Numbered from the stretch's first letter, positions 1 to 9,297 are shown. The stretch is 64,000 nucleotides of DNA from Pinirhizobacter sp036499745 (GCF_036499745.1 NZ_DASYDG010000014.1:1-64000); one strand, 5' to 3'. Numbers and translations: made by a program. Notes: a model not told the origin generated them from the letters alone.

Positions 1-24
1 TGTCTTTACATAGTTTATGGATGG

Positions 25-393
25 ATGTATGCTAAGTGTATGAAAAATATAAGTGATCCGCCCATTTTTCAGACTCCTCGCCGGGTTGCCACGGAGGATT
101 TGGCAGAGGAGGTGGGCGCACGAGTCCGTCGGCAACGGGTCGCTTTTGGATGGCGACAGTCGGAGTTGGCATCACGCGCTGGCGTGTCGGTGCAGACTAT
201 CCATGCAATGGAGAATGGCCGCTCGATTTCATCAGACAACTTTTTGCGGGTGCTTTCGGCGCTTGAACACGGAGTGGATGTTCTAAAGGTTTTGGAGCAA
301 CCTCATTTCCCGAGCATGGAAGCCTTCGATCGTTTTGAGGCATTGGGGCAACGGAGCGCGGGCACGGCAATTCGTGCGCGTGTGAAGCCTTGA
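25..393 (+). CDS. hipB: XRE-family HTH regulator, HipB-like antitoxin
   Basis: A 122-residue protein with one Cro/C1-type helix-turn-helix at about residues 30-85; the motif WRQSELASRAGVS followed by IHAMENGRS is the classic XRE pattern. HipB proteins bind the hip promoter as dimers and neutralise the HipA kinase. The hipA reading frame begins with a TTG that overlaps this gene's stop codon, the usual hipBA layout. ATG at 25 or at 40 (MKNISDPP) could be the start; no strong ribosome site decides it. The partner hipA is broken, so this may now be an orphan repressor. The family call is firm; the antitoxin role rests on context. Confidence 0.85.
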   Translation: MYAKCMKNISDPPIFQTPRRVATEDLAEEVGARVRRQRVAFGWRQSELASRAGVSVQTIHAMENGRSISSDNFLRVLSALEHGVDVLKVLEQPHFPSMEAFDRFEALGQRSAGTAIRARVKP

Positions 394-1462
394 CTGATTG
401 GCGCGCGTGGCTAGCCCATCCGATTCATCGGCTGGATGTTTTTGCGGATGATGGCCCATTACCGGTCCACATAGGTCGGCTGGCTTACACCGTTGCCACC
501 GGGAAAGCGCTATTCGAGTGGACTCCGGAAGCCCTGCAGGGGGCACGCGCCTATTCGCCCTTGGCCATGCCCTCATGGGTGATAGCCAATCCGTAACCCT
601 CTCCCTTGCAGATCTGGGTCAGCAGATTGACGAGGCGATTGAGGGACATCTGGACGAGGTCTCCATGGAACTGTTGATGGCGGGAAGTTCGCACCAGGGC
701 GCACGTCCCAAGCTGATGGTGGACCTCGACTCGACAGGCGCAAGCGCGCGCGTAAGTCAGGGAAAAACCGTGCCTGGTTGGGACGCCTGGCTGATCAAGT
801 TCGCCGGCGTAGACGAAACGCGTGACGCCCCCAATCTTGAGCAGATGTACATGGATCTGGCCCGGATGGCGAGCATCGAGGTCGAGGATACCAAGCTCAT
901 GATGGTTGGTAAGAGGATAGGGTTTGCTACCCGTCGCTATGATCGCCCGCCAGGCAGCCGAGTGCTTTGCCACACCCTGGGCGGCTTGACCCATCAGTCA
1001 CACAGGGATGCCATTGATTTCGATTACGCGATGGTTGCGCAGGTGATGAGAAGGCTCGCCATGCATGCCGACCACCTCGCCCAGGGCTATCGCCGGGCGG
1101 TGTTCAATGCCGTCATGGGCGTCCGCGACGATCACGTCAAGAACTTTGCCTTTATCCTGGATCAAAATGGGGAATGGCGGCCAACACCGGCCTACGATTT
1201 GACCTTAACGGGCGGCCAGAATGGCTACCATACGATGACCTACGCCGGAAGCGCCGCTGCCGAGCCTGCGCATACGGATTTGCTCCGACTGGCCGAAGCT
1301 TATGGCCTGGAAGTAACCTCGGCGACGCAAATCATCGAAGAGGTGCAGGACGCCGTCGCTGGTTGGGAACCTATCGCCAAGGCCTGCGAAGTAAGCGCTT
1401 CGTCGGTCAAGGCCGTGCGTGATCAGTTCAAACGAAGCCACGCAGCGATGAAGGGATCTTAG
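390..1462 (+). pseudogene. hipA: HipA-family serine/threonine kinase, internally deleted and frameshifted
   Basis: HipA phosphorylates glutamyl-tRNA synthetase in characterised hosts. Here the N-terminal piece (390-596, TTG start, containing HIGRLAY and a SPLAMP segment) is in one frame. The kinase body (from about 570 to 1462) is in another and runs through GARPKLMV, RDDHVKNFAFI (catalytic Asp loop) and PAYDLT (metal-binding Asp). Between SPLAMP and the kinase body, HipA normally carries about 60 residues with a Gly-Leu-Pro-Gly/Ala-Asp-Ser-Leu-Pro-Asp-Gly-Trp-Gly block; nothing like it is found in any frame. A deletion that also shifted the frame explains this. The kinase part alone could start at 518 but would lack the N-terminal subdomain. 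The 3' end overlaps the convergent halogenase gene by 35 bp. Confidence 0.8.
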
Positions 1463-2987
1463 CCATACGCTCGACCAGTGCACGGTGCCCGGGCAAGTCA
1501 CGCGAAGCGAGTACTGCGGCGGAGGCGATATTGGCAAACTCGCGCCTGGCGTCTTCCATACGCAAATAGAGTGAAGCGTCGATGGTTGTCCTGTATTCCA
1601 TGCCGTAGAGGATGTACTGCCAGCTTGCCGGCAGGAACATCTCATGGTCGGCGACAAAGTCTAGCCGGTGAGGGGGACGATGCCGCCAGCTGGCGAGTTT
1701 GTTTCGGAGTGTCTCCGGGATGGTCTCAGGGTTGCGGTTGTCTTGCCAGAATGCAGAGTCTTCCCGTTGGGAGAGGCAGTAGTGCATCTTGAGAAAATCG
1801 ATGATGCGTTCATAGCGTTCGCTGAGCGCATGGTTGAAGACGTGTGCGGTGCGTACCATGTCGTCCGGGTCGCCGGGCAGCAGGTGGGCAACGAGGTAGG
1901 CGGAAAGCTCAATCAGGGCAATGCCGGTTGACTCAAGCGGTTCCAGGAAGCCGCCGGCAAGCCCGATGGCGACACAATTCCTGACCCAGGGCCGTGGACG
2001 GTAACCACTCTTGAACTTCAGCAGCCTTGCTGAATGTTCCTGGCCGTGTACGCCAAGATAGGTGCGCAGGACGGCCTCGGCCTGGTCATCGCTGGTGTGC
2101 GCAGATGAGTACACGTAGCCGGTGCCCCTCCGCTGCTGCAGGCCGATATCCCAGATCCATCCGGCCTGCGCAGCATGGGAGACGGTGTACGGACGGATGG
2201 GCGCGTCAGGCGCGGGGTAGGGCACCTGTAGCGCAACCGCGCGGTCGACAAACAGGACGTCTGAGCGGTCCAGGAATGCCGAGCCGAGGGCCCCTCCAAC
2301 GAGAACGCCCTTTTGCCCTGTGCAGTCGATATAAAGGTCCGCCGAGAGTGCTCCCGCTTCTGGCGTAAGCACGGCGGCAATGTCGCCGTTTTCAGCAAGC
2401 CGCACGCCACTGACCGTCGCTTCAAGCTGACGGACACCGAGTTTTTTTCCATGCGCGGCAAGGACGGCGGCGAACCTGACAGCGTCAAAGTGGAAGGCGT
2501 GGTTCAGAGGACCTTGCCAGTCCGGGTCGCGTTCATGCTTGGGCGCCCGGTCATGGCCCGCCACGTAGTCTTGCATCGTGACAGCCGAGGCAAATGACTG
2601 GCCGGTTGGTGCGTGGCCGAGCAGCCAGTAAGGCAGCAATTCGATGCGGGAGGCCCCGGTACTGGGCGCGCTGAAGGGATGAAAGTAGTGTCCAGGTCCC
2701 GGTGCGCCGGGTGGCCTGACCCAGTGTTCAAAGCGGATGCCTTGCTTGTAGGTAGCGTCGGCTCCGACAAGGAACGTGCGCTCGTCCATGCCAATGGCGG
2801 AAAGCATGCTGCGGATCGATGGAAAGGTTGCCTCACCCACGCCGAGGATGCCGATGGACGGGGACTCAACCAGGGTGACTTGCACCGCCCGCGCATCGGT
2901 TGAATTGAGGGTTCGCGCCAGGTAGCACGCGGTAAGCCAACCCGCGGTGCCGCCGCCGACCACGAGGATGTGCTTGATGTATGCCAT
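1428..2987 (-). CDS. FAD-dependent tryptophan-halogenase family protein
   Basis: A 519-residue member of the flavin-dependent halogenase family (PF04820). Visible features are the FAD-binding GGGTAGW near residue 11, the GVGEAT motif near 49, Lys81 in TYKQGIRFEHW (aligning with the catalytic lysine of PrnA) and FLEPLESTG near 350 (the conserved Glu-Ser pair). The WxWxIP signature is present as WIWDIG, with Gly for Pro. Genes of this family recur beside TonB-dependent receptors in sugar loci of Xanthomonadales and Caulobacterales, where their substrate is not established. It is divergent from such a receptor and shares its operator region. Enzyme family is well supported; tryptophan as substrate is not. 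Confidence 0.88.
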   Translation of the reverse strand: MAYIKHILVVGGGTAGWLTACYLARTLNSTDARAVQVTLVESPSIGILGVGEATFPSIRSMLSAIGMDERTFLVGADATYKQGIRFEHWVRPPGAPGPGHYFHPFSAPSTGASRIELLPYWLLGHAPTGQSFASAVTMQDYVAGHDRAPKHERDPDWQGPLNHAFHFDAVRFAAVLAAHGKKLGVRQLEATVSGVRLAENGDIAAVLTPEAGALSADLYIDCTGQKGVLVGGALGSAFLDRSDVLFVDRAVALQVPYPAPDAPIRPYTVSHAAQAGWIWDIGLQQRRGTGYVYSSAHTSDDQAEAVLRTYLGVHGQEHSARLLKFKSGYRPRPWVRNCVAIGLAGGFLEPLESTGIALIELSAYLVAHLLPGDPDDMVRTAHVFNHALSERYERIIDFLKMHYCLSQREDSAFWQDNRNPETIPETLRNKLASWRHRPPHRLDFVADHEMFLPASWQYILYGMEYRTTIDASLYLRMEDARREFANIASAAVLASRDLPGHRALVERMAKIPSSLRGFV

Positions 2988-3055
2988 GGATCAGTACCCC
3001 GGATATTTGTTGCAATGCGACAAGCTTCTTGTAGGAAACGCGACTAGCATCGTCC

Positions 3056-3073
3056 CATGACAGCGCTGTCATG
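3056..3073. promoter_or_regulatory. LacI-type operator 1, perfect 18-bp palindrome
   Basis: CATGACAGCGCTGTCATG is a perfect 18-bp inverted repeat with the central CG typical of LacI-family operators. It lies 69 bp upstream of the halogenase ATG and just before operator 2. The lacI gene at 5723 is the obvious candidate regulator. The motif resembles sugar-regulator boxes described in Xanthomonas; assignment to this LacI is inference. Confidence 0.8.
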
Positions 3074-3082
3074 CCATTTTCT

Positions 3083-3094
3083 GACAGCGCTGTC
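3083..3094. promoter_or_regulatory. LacI-type operator 2, 12-bp palindrome
   Basis: GACAGCGCTGTC repeats the core of operator 1 with its centre 24 bp away. It is nearer the TonB receptor gene (ATG at 3167). A weak promoter with -35 CTGACA at 3081 and -10 CATAGG at 3104 (17-bp spacer) would be covered by this site. The rest of the 2988-3166 gap shows only the receptor's ribosome-binding region. Confidence 0.72.
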
Positions 3095-3166
3095 CTAGCA
3101 TGCCATAGGGCCGGCAGGGGGTTGCTGGCGACGGGGCATATTTCGTGGGCGGAGGGGAAACAATCT

Positions 3167-5575
3167 ATGAAATTGCGTTATTCGGCTTTGTACATGGCGG
3201 TCGCTGCGGTACTCGCCACATCAGCAATGCAGGCGGCTGCCCAGGACGCTGCCACTGACACGGGCGCCTCGAAGAAAGACATCAAGCAACTTGACGCCGT
3301 CCAGGTGAGCGCCACCAAACGCGAGACGCCGCTGCAGAAGACACCGGTGGCCGTGACCGCCATCACGCCTGATGCGCTCGACAAAGAGCGGGTGATGACG
3401 GTGCAGGACCTGACCAAACTGGTACCCGGTTTCCAGGCCACCACGCAGGGCGATCATGGTGTCATTACCTTGACCATGCGTGGCATTGGCAACGACAGTG
3501 CCAAGACCGAGTACGCCGACCCTGAAGTGGCGACGTTCGTCGACGGCGTGTACTCGCCGCGGCCCGAGGCGGCTGCGGGCTTGCTGCTGGACATGGACGG
3601 CGTTGAAGTGCTGCGCGGACCGCAGGGTACTCTCTGGGGGCGTAATTCAACCGCGGGTGTGGTGAGCTTCCAGACGGCAAAACCCGAGCTCGGCAGTTTC
3701 TACGGCAACGCGTCGATCGAGGCGGGCAACTACAGCATGCTTGGAACGCGCGCGGCGGTGAATCTGCCTGTGAGCGACACTTTGGCGTTCCGCGTAGCCG
3801 TAGCCCACCAGGAGCACGACGGCTACGTTGACTACCAGAACCCGTCCTCGCAGCTGCCCTCGGTGGCCCAGCAACAGGCGACCTACCTCGCCGGTGGTGG
3901 CAACCCTGCAGCCTTCCAGCCCATCAACACGCACAACTACATCACTGGTGGCGATAAATACAACGCGCAGGATCAGTCTGCCGCGCGCATCAGCGCGCTC
4001 TGGCAGCCGTCCGATGCGTTCCAGTGGAATGTGTCCTACGAGTACTTCAAGGACCGTGGCACGCCCAACATGAGCCTGATGCAGCACCCCCGCGACGGTC
4101 AGGATTTCTGGTCCGCGTTGATGGACACGGCGCCTTACGAAAAGCGTGATTCATCCACCGTCCGCAGCCGCATGGACTGGACCCTCACCGACTCGATGCA
4201 GCTGAGCTACATCGCCGGCTACAACCGGTATTCGGGCAAGAGTGACTTCGACCAGGACAACGGTGCGGTGTTGCCCACGAGCTTTACCACCGGCGGTGTC
4301 TTCCAGGAGGACCGCACGAACTATTCCAACTACGAGAACTACAGCCACGAGATCGACCTGAAATCCACTGGTGAGCAAACCCTGGACTGGATCCTCGGCC
4401 TGTATTACTCCGCCGAAGACAACAACATCCGTTTTGACATTCCCATTCTCAACGGCACCCAGCAGGGCACCGTGAACTGGCAGGGCGCTTTCCTTCAGCC
4501 GGAAGAGACGGTGCAATCCAAGGCTGTCTTCGGCCAGGCGACCTGGCACATCACCGACGGCCTGCGCCTGACCGGTGGCCTGCGCTGGTCGGACGATGAA
4601 AAGCGTAACGACGGTGGCCGTGGCTGGGGGTGGAACTATGACCCGACCGTGCCGCAGTCGCCGATTTCGCCGGATGTCGAACCCAGTGCCGCGAACGGTT
4701 TCGCGGTGTCCACGGTAAACGATGCGAAATACTCCAACCACAAGGTGACCTGGCTCACCCGGCTTGATGCCGATGTGAGCGAGCACGGCCTGGTCTATGC
4801 CAGTGTATCGACGGGCTATAAGTCCGGCGGTACCCAGGATGCAGGCGCGCTGTACAAGGCAGAAACCCTGACCAACTATGAAGTGGGCAGCAAGTTCGCC
4901 TTCTGGGACGGCCACCTGACCTGGAACACCGCGGCTTACTACGAGAACTTCAAGAATTTCCAGCTTTCGGCGCCCATTACTTACCCCAACGGCAACCGCG
5001 GGCTTGGTTTTTCCAACGTACAGGGATCGACCAAGGTCATGGGCCTTGAGTCCGAACTGGCCTTCCAGACCCAGGACGACCGGGCGAACCTGGTGTTCTC
5101 GGCCATTCCCAAGAAGAAGCTCGGCACACTCAAGTACGCGGGCAGCAATGACTACCAGGGCCTTCCGGCCTGCTCCCCGCAATCGGGTATCTCCAACTGC
5201 ATCGACATCACGGGCAACACGTTGCCGCATGCACCCGGCGCCTCGCTTACCGCCATCTACGAGCACGACTTCCATCTGTCCAATGGCGGTCGCCTGACGC
5301 CACGGGTGAGCGCGCAGTATCAGTCGCGGCAGGAGCTGAGCGTGTATAACCTGGGCGCCGGCGACGAGCAGCGTGCCTACGGGCGAGGAGATGTCTCGTT
5401 GCGCTATTCAGAACCGAAGGACCGCTGGTACGCCGGGGTGTTCGTGCAGAACGTCACGGATGGAAAAGTGCGCACCAATGCCGCCCGCTTCGCACTGCCC
5501 GATGGCTCGTTCACGTACGTATCGGAATACCTTCCGCCCCGGACGTACGGGGTCAACTTCGGCGTCTGGTTCTAG
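3167..5575 (+). CDS. TonB-dependent receptor, probable oligosaccharide uptake
   Basis: An 802-residue outer-membrane receptor. The start at 3167 was chosen because it gives a signal peptide (MKLRYSALYMAVAAVLATSA, cut near AAAQ), followed by a TonB-box-like DAVQVSATKR. The plug domain is at about 50-170 (LRGPQGTLWGRNSTAG) and a 22-strand barrel ends in the aromatic terminus VNFGVWF. It would import a large ligand across the outer membrane using TonB energy. The next two genes are a LacI repressor and a secreted beta-glucosidase, so the ligand is probably a beta-glucan oligosaccharide. A strong terminator follows the stop, so the downstream lacI and GH3 genes may need their own promoter. Confidence 0.93.
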   Translation: MKLRYSALYMAVAAVLATSAMQAAAQDAATDTGASKKDIKQLDAVQVSATKRETPLQKTPVAVTAITPDALDKERVMTVQDLTKLVPGFQATTQGDHGVITLTMRGIGNDSAKTEYADPEVATFVDGVYSPRPEAAAGLLLDMDGVEVLRGPQGTLWGRNSTAGVVSFQTAKPELGSFYGNASIEAGNYSMLGTRAAVNLPVSDTLAFRVAVAHQEHDGYVDYQNPSSQLPSVAQQQATYLAGGGNPAAFQPINTHNYITGGDKYNAQDQSAARISALWQPSDAFQWNVSYEYFKDRGTPNMSLMQHPRDGQDFWSALMDTAPYEKRDSSTVRSRMDWTLTDSMQLSYIAGYNRYSGKSDFDQDNGAVLPTSFTTGGVFQEDRTNYSNYENYSHEIDLKSTGEQTLDWILGLYYSAEDNNIRFDIPILNGTQQGTVNWQGAFLQPEETVQSKAVFGQATWHITDGLRLTGGLRWSDDEKRNDGGRGWGWNYDPTVPQSPISPDVEPSAANGFAVSTVNDAKYSNHKVTWLTRLDADVSEHGLVYASVSTGYKSGGTQDAGALYKAETLTNYEVGSKFAFWDGHLTWNTAAYYENFKNFQLSAPITYPNGNRGLGFSNVQGSTKVMGLESELAFQTQDDRANLVFSAIPKKKLGTLKYAGSNDYQGLPACSPQSGISNCIDITGNTLPHAPGASLTAIYEHDFHLSNGGRLTPRVSAQYQSRQELSVYNLGAGDEQRAYGRGDVSLRYSEPKDRWYAGVFVQNVTDGKVRTNAARFALPDGSFTYVSEYLPPRTYGVNFGVWF

Positions 5576-5601
5576 TTTCGCGTTCCCCTCCCAAGGTGCG
5601 C

Positions 5602-5632
5602 CGGCGCCCTCGAAAGGGGGCGCCGTCTTTTG
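5602..5632 (+). terminator. Rho-independent terminator after the TonB receptor
   Basis: Perfect 8-bp GC stem (CGGCGCCC / GGGCGCCG), loop TCGAAAGG, then a TCTTTT tail, 27 bp after the receptor stop. Confidence 0.85.
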
Positions 5633-5722
5633 GCTGGCCGATCGACCGTGCTGCCGGGAAGGTCATCGCCTAGACTAGTGGCAAATTCGCATGCGAGCGG
5701 CAGCCGTACTTGAGGTAAAAGG

Positions 5723-6760
5723 GTGGTAATGAGCAAGGGCACAGCAGCGACGGAACAACGTAGGCCTCCCCGTCTGGAGGATGTGGCAAGGCTCGCTGGC
5801 GTCTCACCCAAGACCGCGTCCCGCGTGCTCAACAAGGAAGCTTACGTCCAGGAAGACACCCGAGAGCGGGTTCTGCGGGCAGTGAAGGATCTGGACTATC
5901 GGCCCAATCCCTCGGCACGAAGCCTGGCGGCCAACCGGTCGTTCCTGGTGGCCATGCTGTATGACAATGCATCGCCCAACTACACCATGCAGGTCCAGAA
6001 CGGTGTGCTGCAGGCCTGTGATGCCAACCACTACGGCATGGTCATGCGTCCGATGGACTCTACCAGTGCGCAGTTCGTCGAAAGAGTCGAGGCATTGATA
6101 TCCGAACGGCGCCTGGATGGCCTGGTGCTTACGCCGCCCATTGCCGACCACCTGCCTCTTCTCAAGCGGCTGGACCGGGCCAAGGTGCCTTACGCCTGCG
6201 TATCTCCCCGGAGCAGGAAAGGGGCGGGTGCGGATATGGACGAGGTAGCGGCTTCCTGCGAAATGGTGACCTATCTTGCATCCCTCGGCCACAGGCGCAT
6301 TGGCCACATCATGGGGCCAGCCGATCACGGTGCGGCAGACTGGCGCCTGGAAGGCTACAAGCTAGGTCTGAAGGCTGCCGGGCTTAAGTTCAATGCATCG
6401 CTTCTTGCGCGGGGCACTTTCCTGTTCGACTCAGGCGTCGCCGGGGCTGTGAAGCTTTTCAAGCTTACCGATCCGCCCACCGCCATCTTTGCCGCCAACG
6501 ACGACATGGCAGCTGGCGTCATCTGGGCGGCCAACAAGGCAGGCATTGATGTGCCGGGTGAACTGTCTGTCAGCGGGTTTGATGACACCCCGCTTTCCCG
6601 CCAGATCTGGCCGCCGCTGACGACCATCCACCAGCCGTGCCAGGACCTTGGACGCATTGCGTGCATGCAGCTCTTCGCGCGCATCCGCGAAGGTCGCGGC
6701 GCACTGATACGCGCGCCCTACTCAATGTGTATCCGCGAGTCGACCGCGCCGCTTCCTTAG
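5723..6760 (+). CDS. LacI-family transcriptional repressor
   Basis: A 345-residue LacI/GalR protein. The N-terminal helix-turn-helix reads LEDVARLAGVSPKTASRVLN and the hinge is near RPNPSARSLAA. The periplasmic-binding-protein-like effector domain follows, with GHRRIGHI, FAANDDMAAG and SVSGFDDTPLS at the expected places. GTG at 5723 sits 7 bp after GAGG; ATG at 5729 is an alternative start. It lies between a TonB receptor and a GH3 glucosidase on the same strand, and two LacI-type palindromes precede the receptor. It probably represses receptor, halogenase and perhaps GH3 until a sugar inducer is present. Family call is firm; targets are inferred. Confidence 0.93.
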   Translation: MVMSKGTAATEQRRPPRLEDVARLAGVSPKTASRVLNKEAYVQEDTRERVLRAVKDLDYRPNPSARSLAANRSFLVAMLYDNASPNYTMQVQNGVLQACDANHYGMVMRPMDSTSAQFVERVEALISERRLDGLVLTPPIADHLPLLKRLDRAKVPYACVSPRSRKGAGADMDEVAASCEMVTYLASLGHRRIGHIMGPADHGAADWRLEGYKLGLKAAGLKFNASLLARGTFLFDSGVAGAVKLFKLTDPPTAIFAANDDMAAGVIWAANKAGIDVPGELSVSGFDDTPLSRQIWPPLTTIHQPCQDLGRIACMQLFARIREGRGALIRAPYSMCIRESTAPLP

Positions 6761-6780
6761 AATTCACCTGGGATTTCTTC

Positions 6781-9297
6781 ATGAAACTTGCTTTTGCCAT
6801 CGGCGTGATCGTGGCTTCGGGCCTGCTCAGTCAGCCGGTTAGTTCGGCCGACACCACTGTCCACCCGGAACAATGGCCCGCCGTGCAATGGCCGTTACCG
6901 CAGGATGCAAAGATCGCTTCGCGCGTGCAGGCGTTGATGGACCGCATGAGCGTGGAAGAAAAGGTCGGTCAGATGGTCCAGGCCGATCTCAACTCAGTCA
7001 CTCCCGACGACGTGCGTCGCTACCACCTGGGATCGGTGCTGGCTGGCGGCAACTCCAAGCCTGGCGGCCTGCCGAAGGCTGGCGTTGCACAGTGGCAGGC
7101 GGCAGCCGATGCGTTCTGGCGTGCCTCAACCGACAAGAGCGCAGGCGGGCAGGGCATTCCGGTGCTCTTCGGCATTGACGCCGTACATGGTCACAACAAT
7201 GCAGTGGGCGCCACGCTGTTTCCGCAGAATTCCGCCCTGGGTGCCATGCGTGATCCTGCGCTGATGGAAAAAATCGGCGCGGCGACTGCCGCTGAGGTGC
7301 GGGCCACCGGCATCAGCTGGACCTTTGCACCGACGCTTGCCGTCGTGCGTGATGACCGCTGGGGGCGCAGCTATGAGGGTTACAGCGAGGATCCATCGAT
7401 CGTGGCTGCCTACTCGAAGGCCATGGTCGAAGGCCTCCAGGGCAAGGTAGGCACACCTGCCTTCCTCGACACTATGCACGCCGTGGCCACCGCCAAGCAT
7501 TTCCTTGGAGACGGAGGCACCACCAACGGCAAGGACCAGGGTAGCGCCGACATCAGCGAGGCGGACCTTCGCACCATTCATGGCGCGGGCTACCCGCCGG
7601 CAGTGGCGGCGGGGGTGCAAACGGTGATGGCCTCGTTCTCGGCGTGGAACGGGGTGAAGATGCACGGCAACAAAGCCTTGCTTACCGACGTGCTCAAGGG
7701 CCGGATGGACTTCGGCGGCTTTGTCGTCGGCGACTGGAACGGACACGGGCAGGTCCCGGGTTGCAGCAATGACGACTGTGCGGCCGCGATCAATGCCGGT
7801 GTGGACATGCTGATGGCGCCGGACAGCTGGCGCGGGCTGGTTGAAAACACCGTCCGGGAAGTCAAGGCAGGCCAGATCACCACGCAGCGCCTGGACGACG
7901 CCGTTCGCCGCATTCTTACCGTGAAAGTCCGAAGCGGCTTGCTCGATGCCGGCCTGCCTTCGGCGCAGCCGGCAGCGCGCCAGGCTTCAAGCATCGTGGG
8001 AAGCCCGGCGCACCGGGACCTGGCACGCCAGGCGGTACGTGAATCTTTGGTGCTGCTCAAGAACAATGGTGGCTTGCTGCCGCTCAATCCCCGGTCCCGG
8101 ATTCTCGTTACCGGTGATGCGGCCGACAGCATCTCCCGCCAGAGCGGAGGATGGACGCTCAACTGGCAGGGCGTCGGCCTGACCAACGCCGATTTTCCCG
8201 GTGCGCAGTCGATATGGGCCGGCATCAAGGCGCAGGTGGACAAGGCCGGTGGCACGGCCGTGCTGTCGACCGACGGAACCTTCTCGGAGAAACCGGACGT
8301 TGCCGTGGTGGTCTTCGGTGAAGAGCCCTATGCCGAGTTCCAGGGCGATATTCCCAACCTGGCCTACCGGCCGGGCGATGACCACGACCTGGAACTCCTT
8401 CGCGCCCTGCATGCCAGGCATATCCCCGTGGTCGCTGTATTCCTGAGCGGACGTCCGCTCTGGGTCAACCGGGAGCTCAATGCGTCCGATGCTTTTGTCG
8501 CCGCGTGGTTGCCGGGCAGCGAAGGTGAGGGCGTGGCCGATGTGTTGCTCCGCGACGCGCATGGCCAGATAGCGCACGACTTCCGGGGCCGGCTCGCTTA
8601 CTCATGGCCTCGGACAGCAACGCAGACGCCGCTGAATCTTGGCCAGGCCGGGTACGACCCTCTCTTTGCCTTTGGCTACGGCCTTACCTATGCCACCGCG
8701 CATGACCTGGGCGTGCTCTCAGAGAACTCTGGGGTGAAGGGGCAGCTGGTGCAGCCCGGCTTGTTTTTCGACCGGGGCAAGGCGGTCGCCGGCATGCAGG
8801 ACTATCTCGTCGGTGCGAACGGTAAGCGGGTGCCCGCCCGTGTCGCGCCGACGCATTCGGACGATGGCGCCGTTTCCATCGCATCGGTGGATTTCAAGGC
8901 ACAGGAGGACGCACGTCGCTTGCGGTGGACACAAGCCCATGCCCGGTTCGTGCTTGAGTCTGGCAAGGCCCTGGACCTGGAACGCGAGGTCAATGGCGAT
9001 GTGATGCTTGCCCTTTGGGTACGCGCGAAACCATCCAGCAGCTCGCTTCGGATCGGCATGAACTGTGGCCTGGGTTGCGAAGGCATGGTTAACCTTGCGC
9101 CGACGCTTGCCTCGGTTCCACCCGATACGTGGGCAAGGATCGGTATCCCGCTTAAATGTTTTCGCGTCGCCGGAACGAACATGGCGAAGGTGATGCAGCC
9201 GGTGGTACTCGAGGGAGGCGATAGTGCGGATATTGCCGTTTCGCGGGTATGGCTTGGCATGGATGTGGACAAGGTGGTGGATTGTCCGACGCATTGA
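6781..9297 (+). CDS. Secreted GH3 beta-glucosidase / exo-beta-glucanase
   Basis: An 838-residue glycoside hydrolase family 3 enzyme with a signal peptide (MKLAFAIGVIVASGLLSQPV). The (beta/alpha)8 domain carries KHFLGDGG near 239 and the catalytic nucleophile Asp318 in VVGDWNGH. The C-terminal sandwich domain follows, and the last 150 or so residues match the extra domain of ExoP-type exo-1,3/1,4-beta-glucanases. It would release glucose from beta-glucan oligosaccharides in the periplasm or outside the cell. The start at 6781 lies 20 bp after the lacI stop and gives the signal peptide; an in-frame upstream extension overlaps lacI and is not needed. Co-location with the TonB receptor and LacI makes this a carbohydrate utilisation locus. 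Confidence 0.92.
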   Translation: MKLAFAIGVIVASGLLSQPVSSADTTVHPEQWPAVQWPLPQDAKIASRVQALMDRMSVEEKVGQMVQADLNSVTPDDVRRYHLGSVLAGGNSKPGGLPKAGVAQWQAAADAFWRASTDKSAGGQGIPVLFGIDAVHGHNNAVGATLFPQNSALGAMRDPALMEKIGAATAAEVRATGISWTFAPTLAVVRDDRWGRSYEGYSEDPSIVAAYSKAMVEGLQGKVGTPAFLDTMHAVATAKHFLGDGGTTNGKDQGSADISEADLRTIHGAGYPPAVAAGVQTVMASFSAWNGVKMHGNKALLTDVLKGRMDFGGFVVGDWNGHGQVPGCSNDDCAAAINAGVDMLMAPDSWRGLVENTVREVKAGQITTQRLDDAVRRILTVKVRSGLLDAGLPSAQPAARQASSIVGSPAHRDLARQAVRESLVLLKNNGGLLPLNPRSRILVTGDAADSISRQSGGWTLNWQGVGLTNADFPGAQSIWAGIKAQVDKAGGTAVLSTDGTFSEKPDVAVVVFGEEPYAEFQGDIPNLAYRPGDDHDLELLRALHARHIPVVAVFLSGRPLWVNRELNASDAFVAAWLPGSEGEGVADVLLRDAHGQIAHDFRGRLAYSWPRTATQTPLNLGQAGYDPLFAFGYGLTYATAHDLGVLSENSGVKGQLVQPGLFFDRGKAVAGMQDYLVGANGKRVPARVAPTHSDDGAVSIASVDFKAQEDARRLRWTQAHARFVLESGKALDLEREVNGDVMLALWVRAKPSSSSLRIGMNCGLGCEGMVNLAPTLASVPPDTWARIGIPLKCFRVAGTNMAKVMQPVVLEGGDSADIAVSRVWLGMDVDKVVDCPTH

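Noticed and set aside
390..596. Programmed frameshift in hipA
   Set aside because: A conserved block of about 60 residues is missing at the junction, which a frameshift alone cannot explain.
4151..5275. Long minus-strand open frame inside the TonB receptor gene
   Set aside because: Opposite-strand shadow of a strongly coding gene; no ribosome site and no recognisable family.
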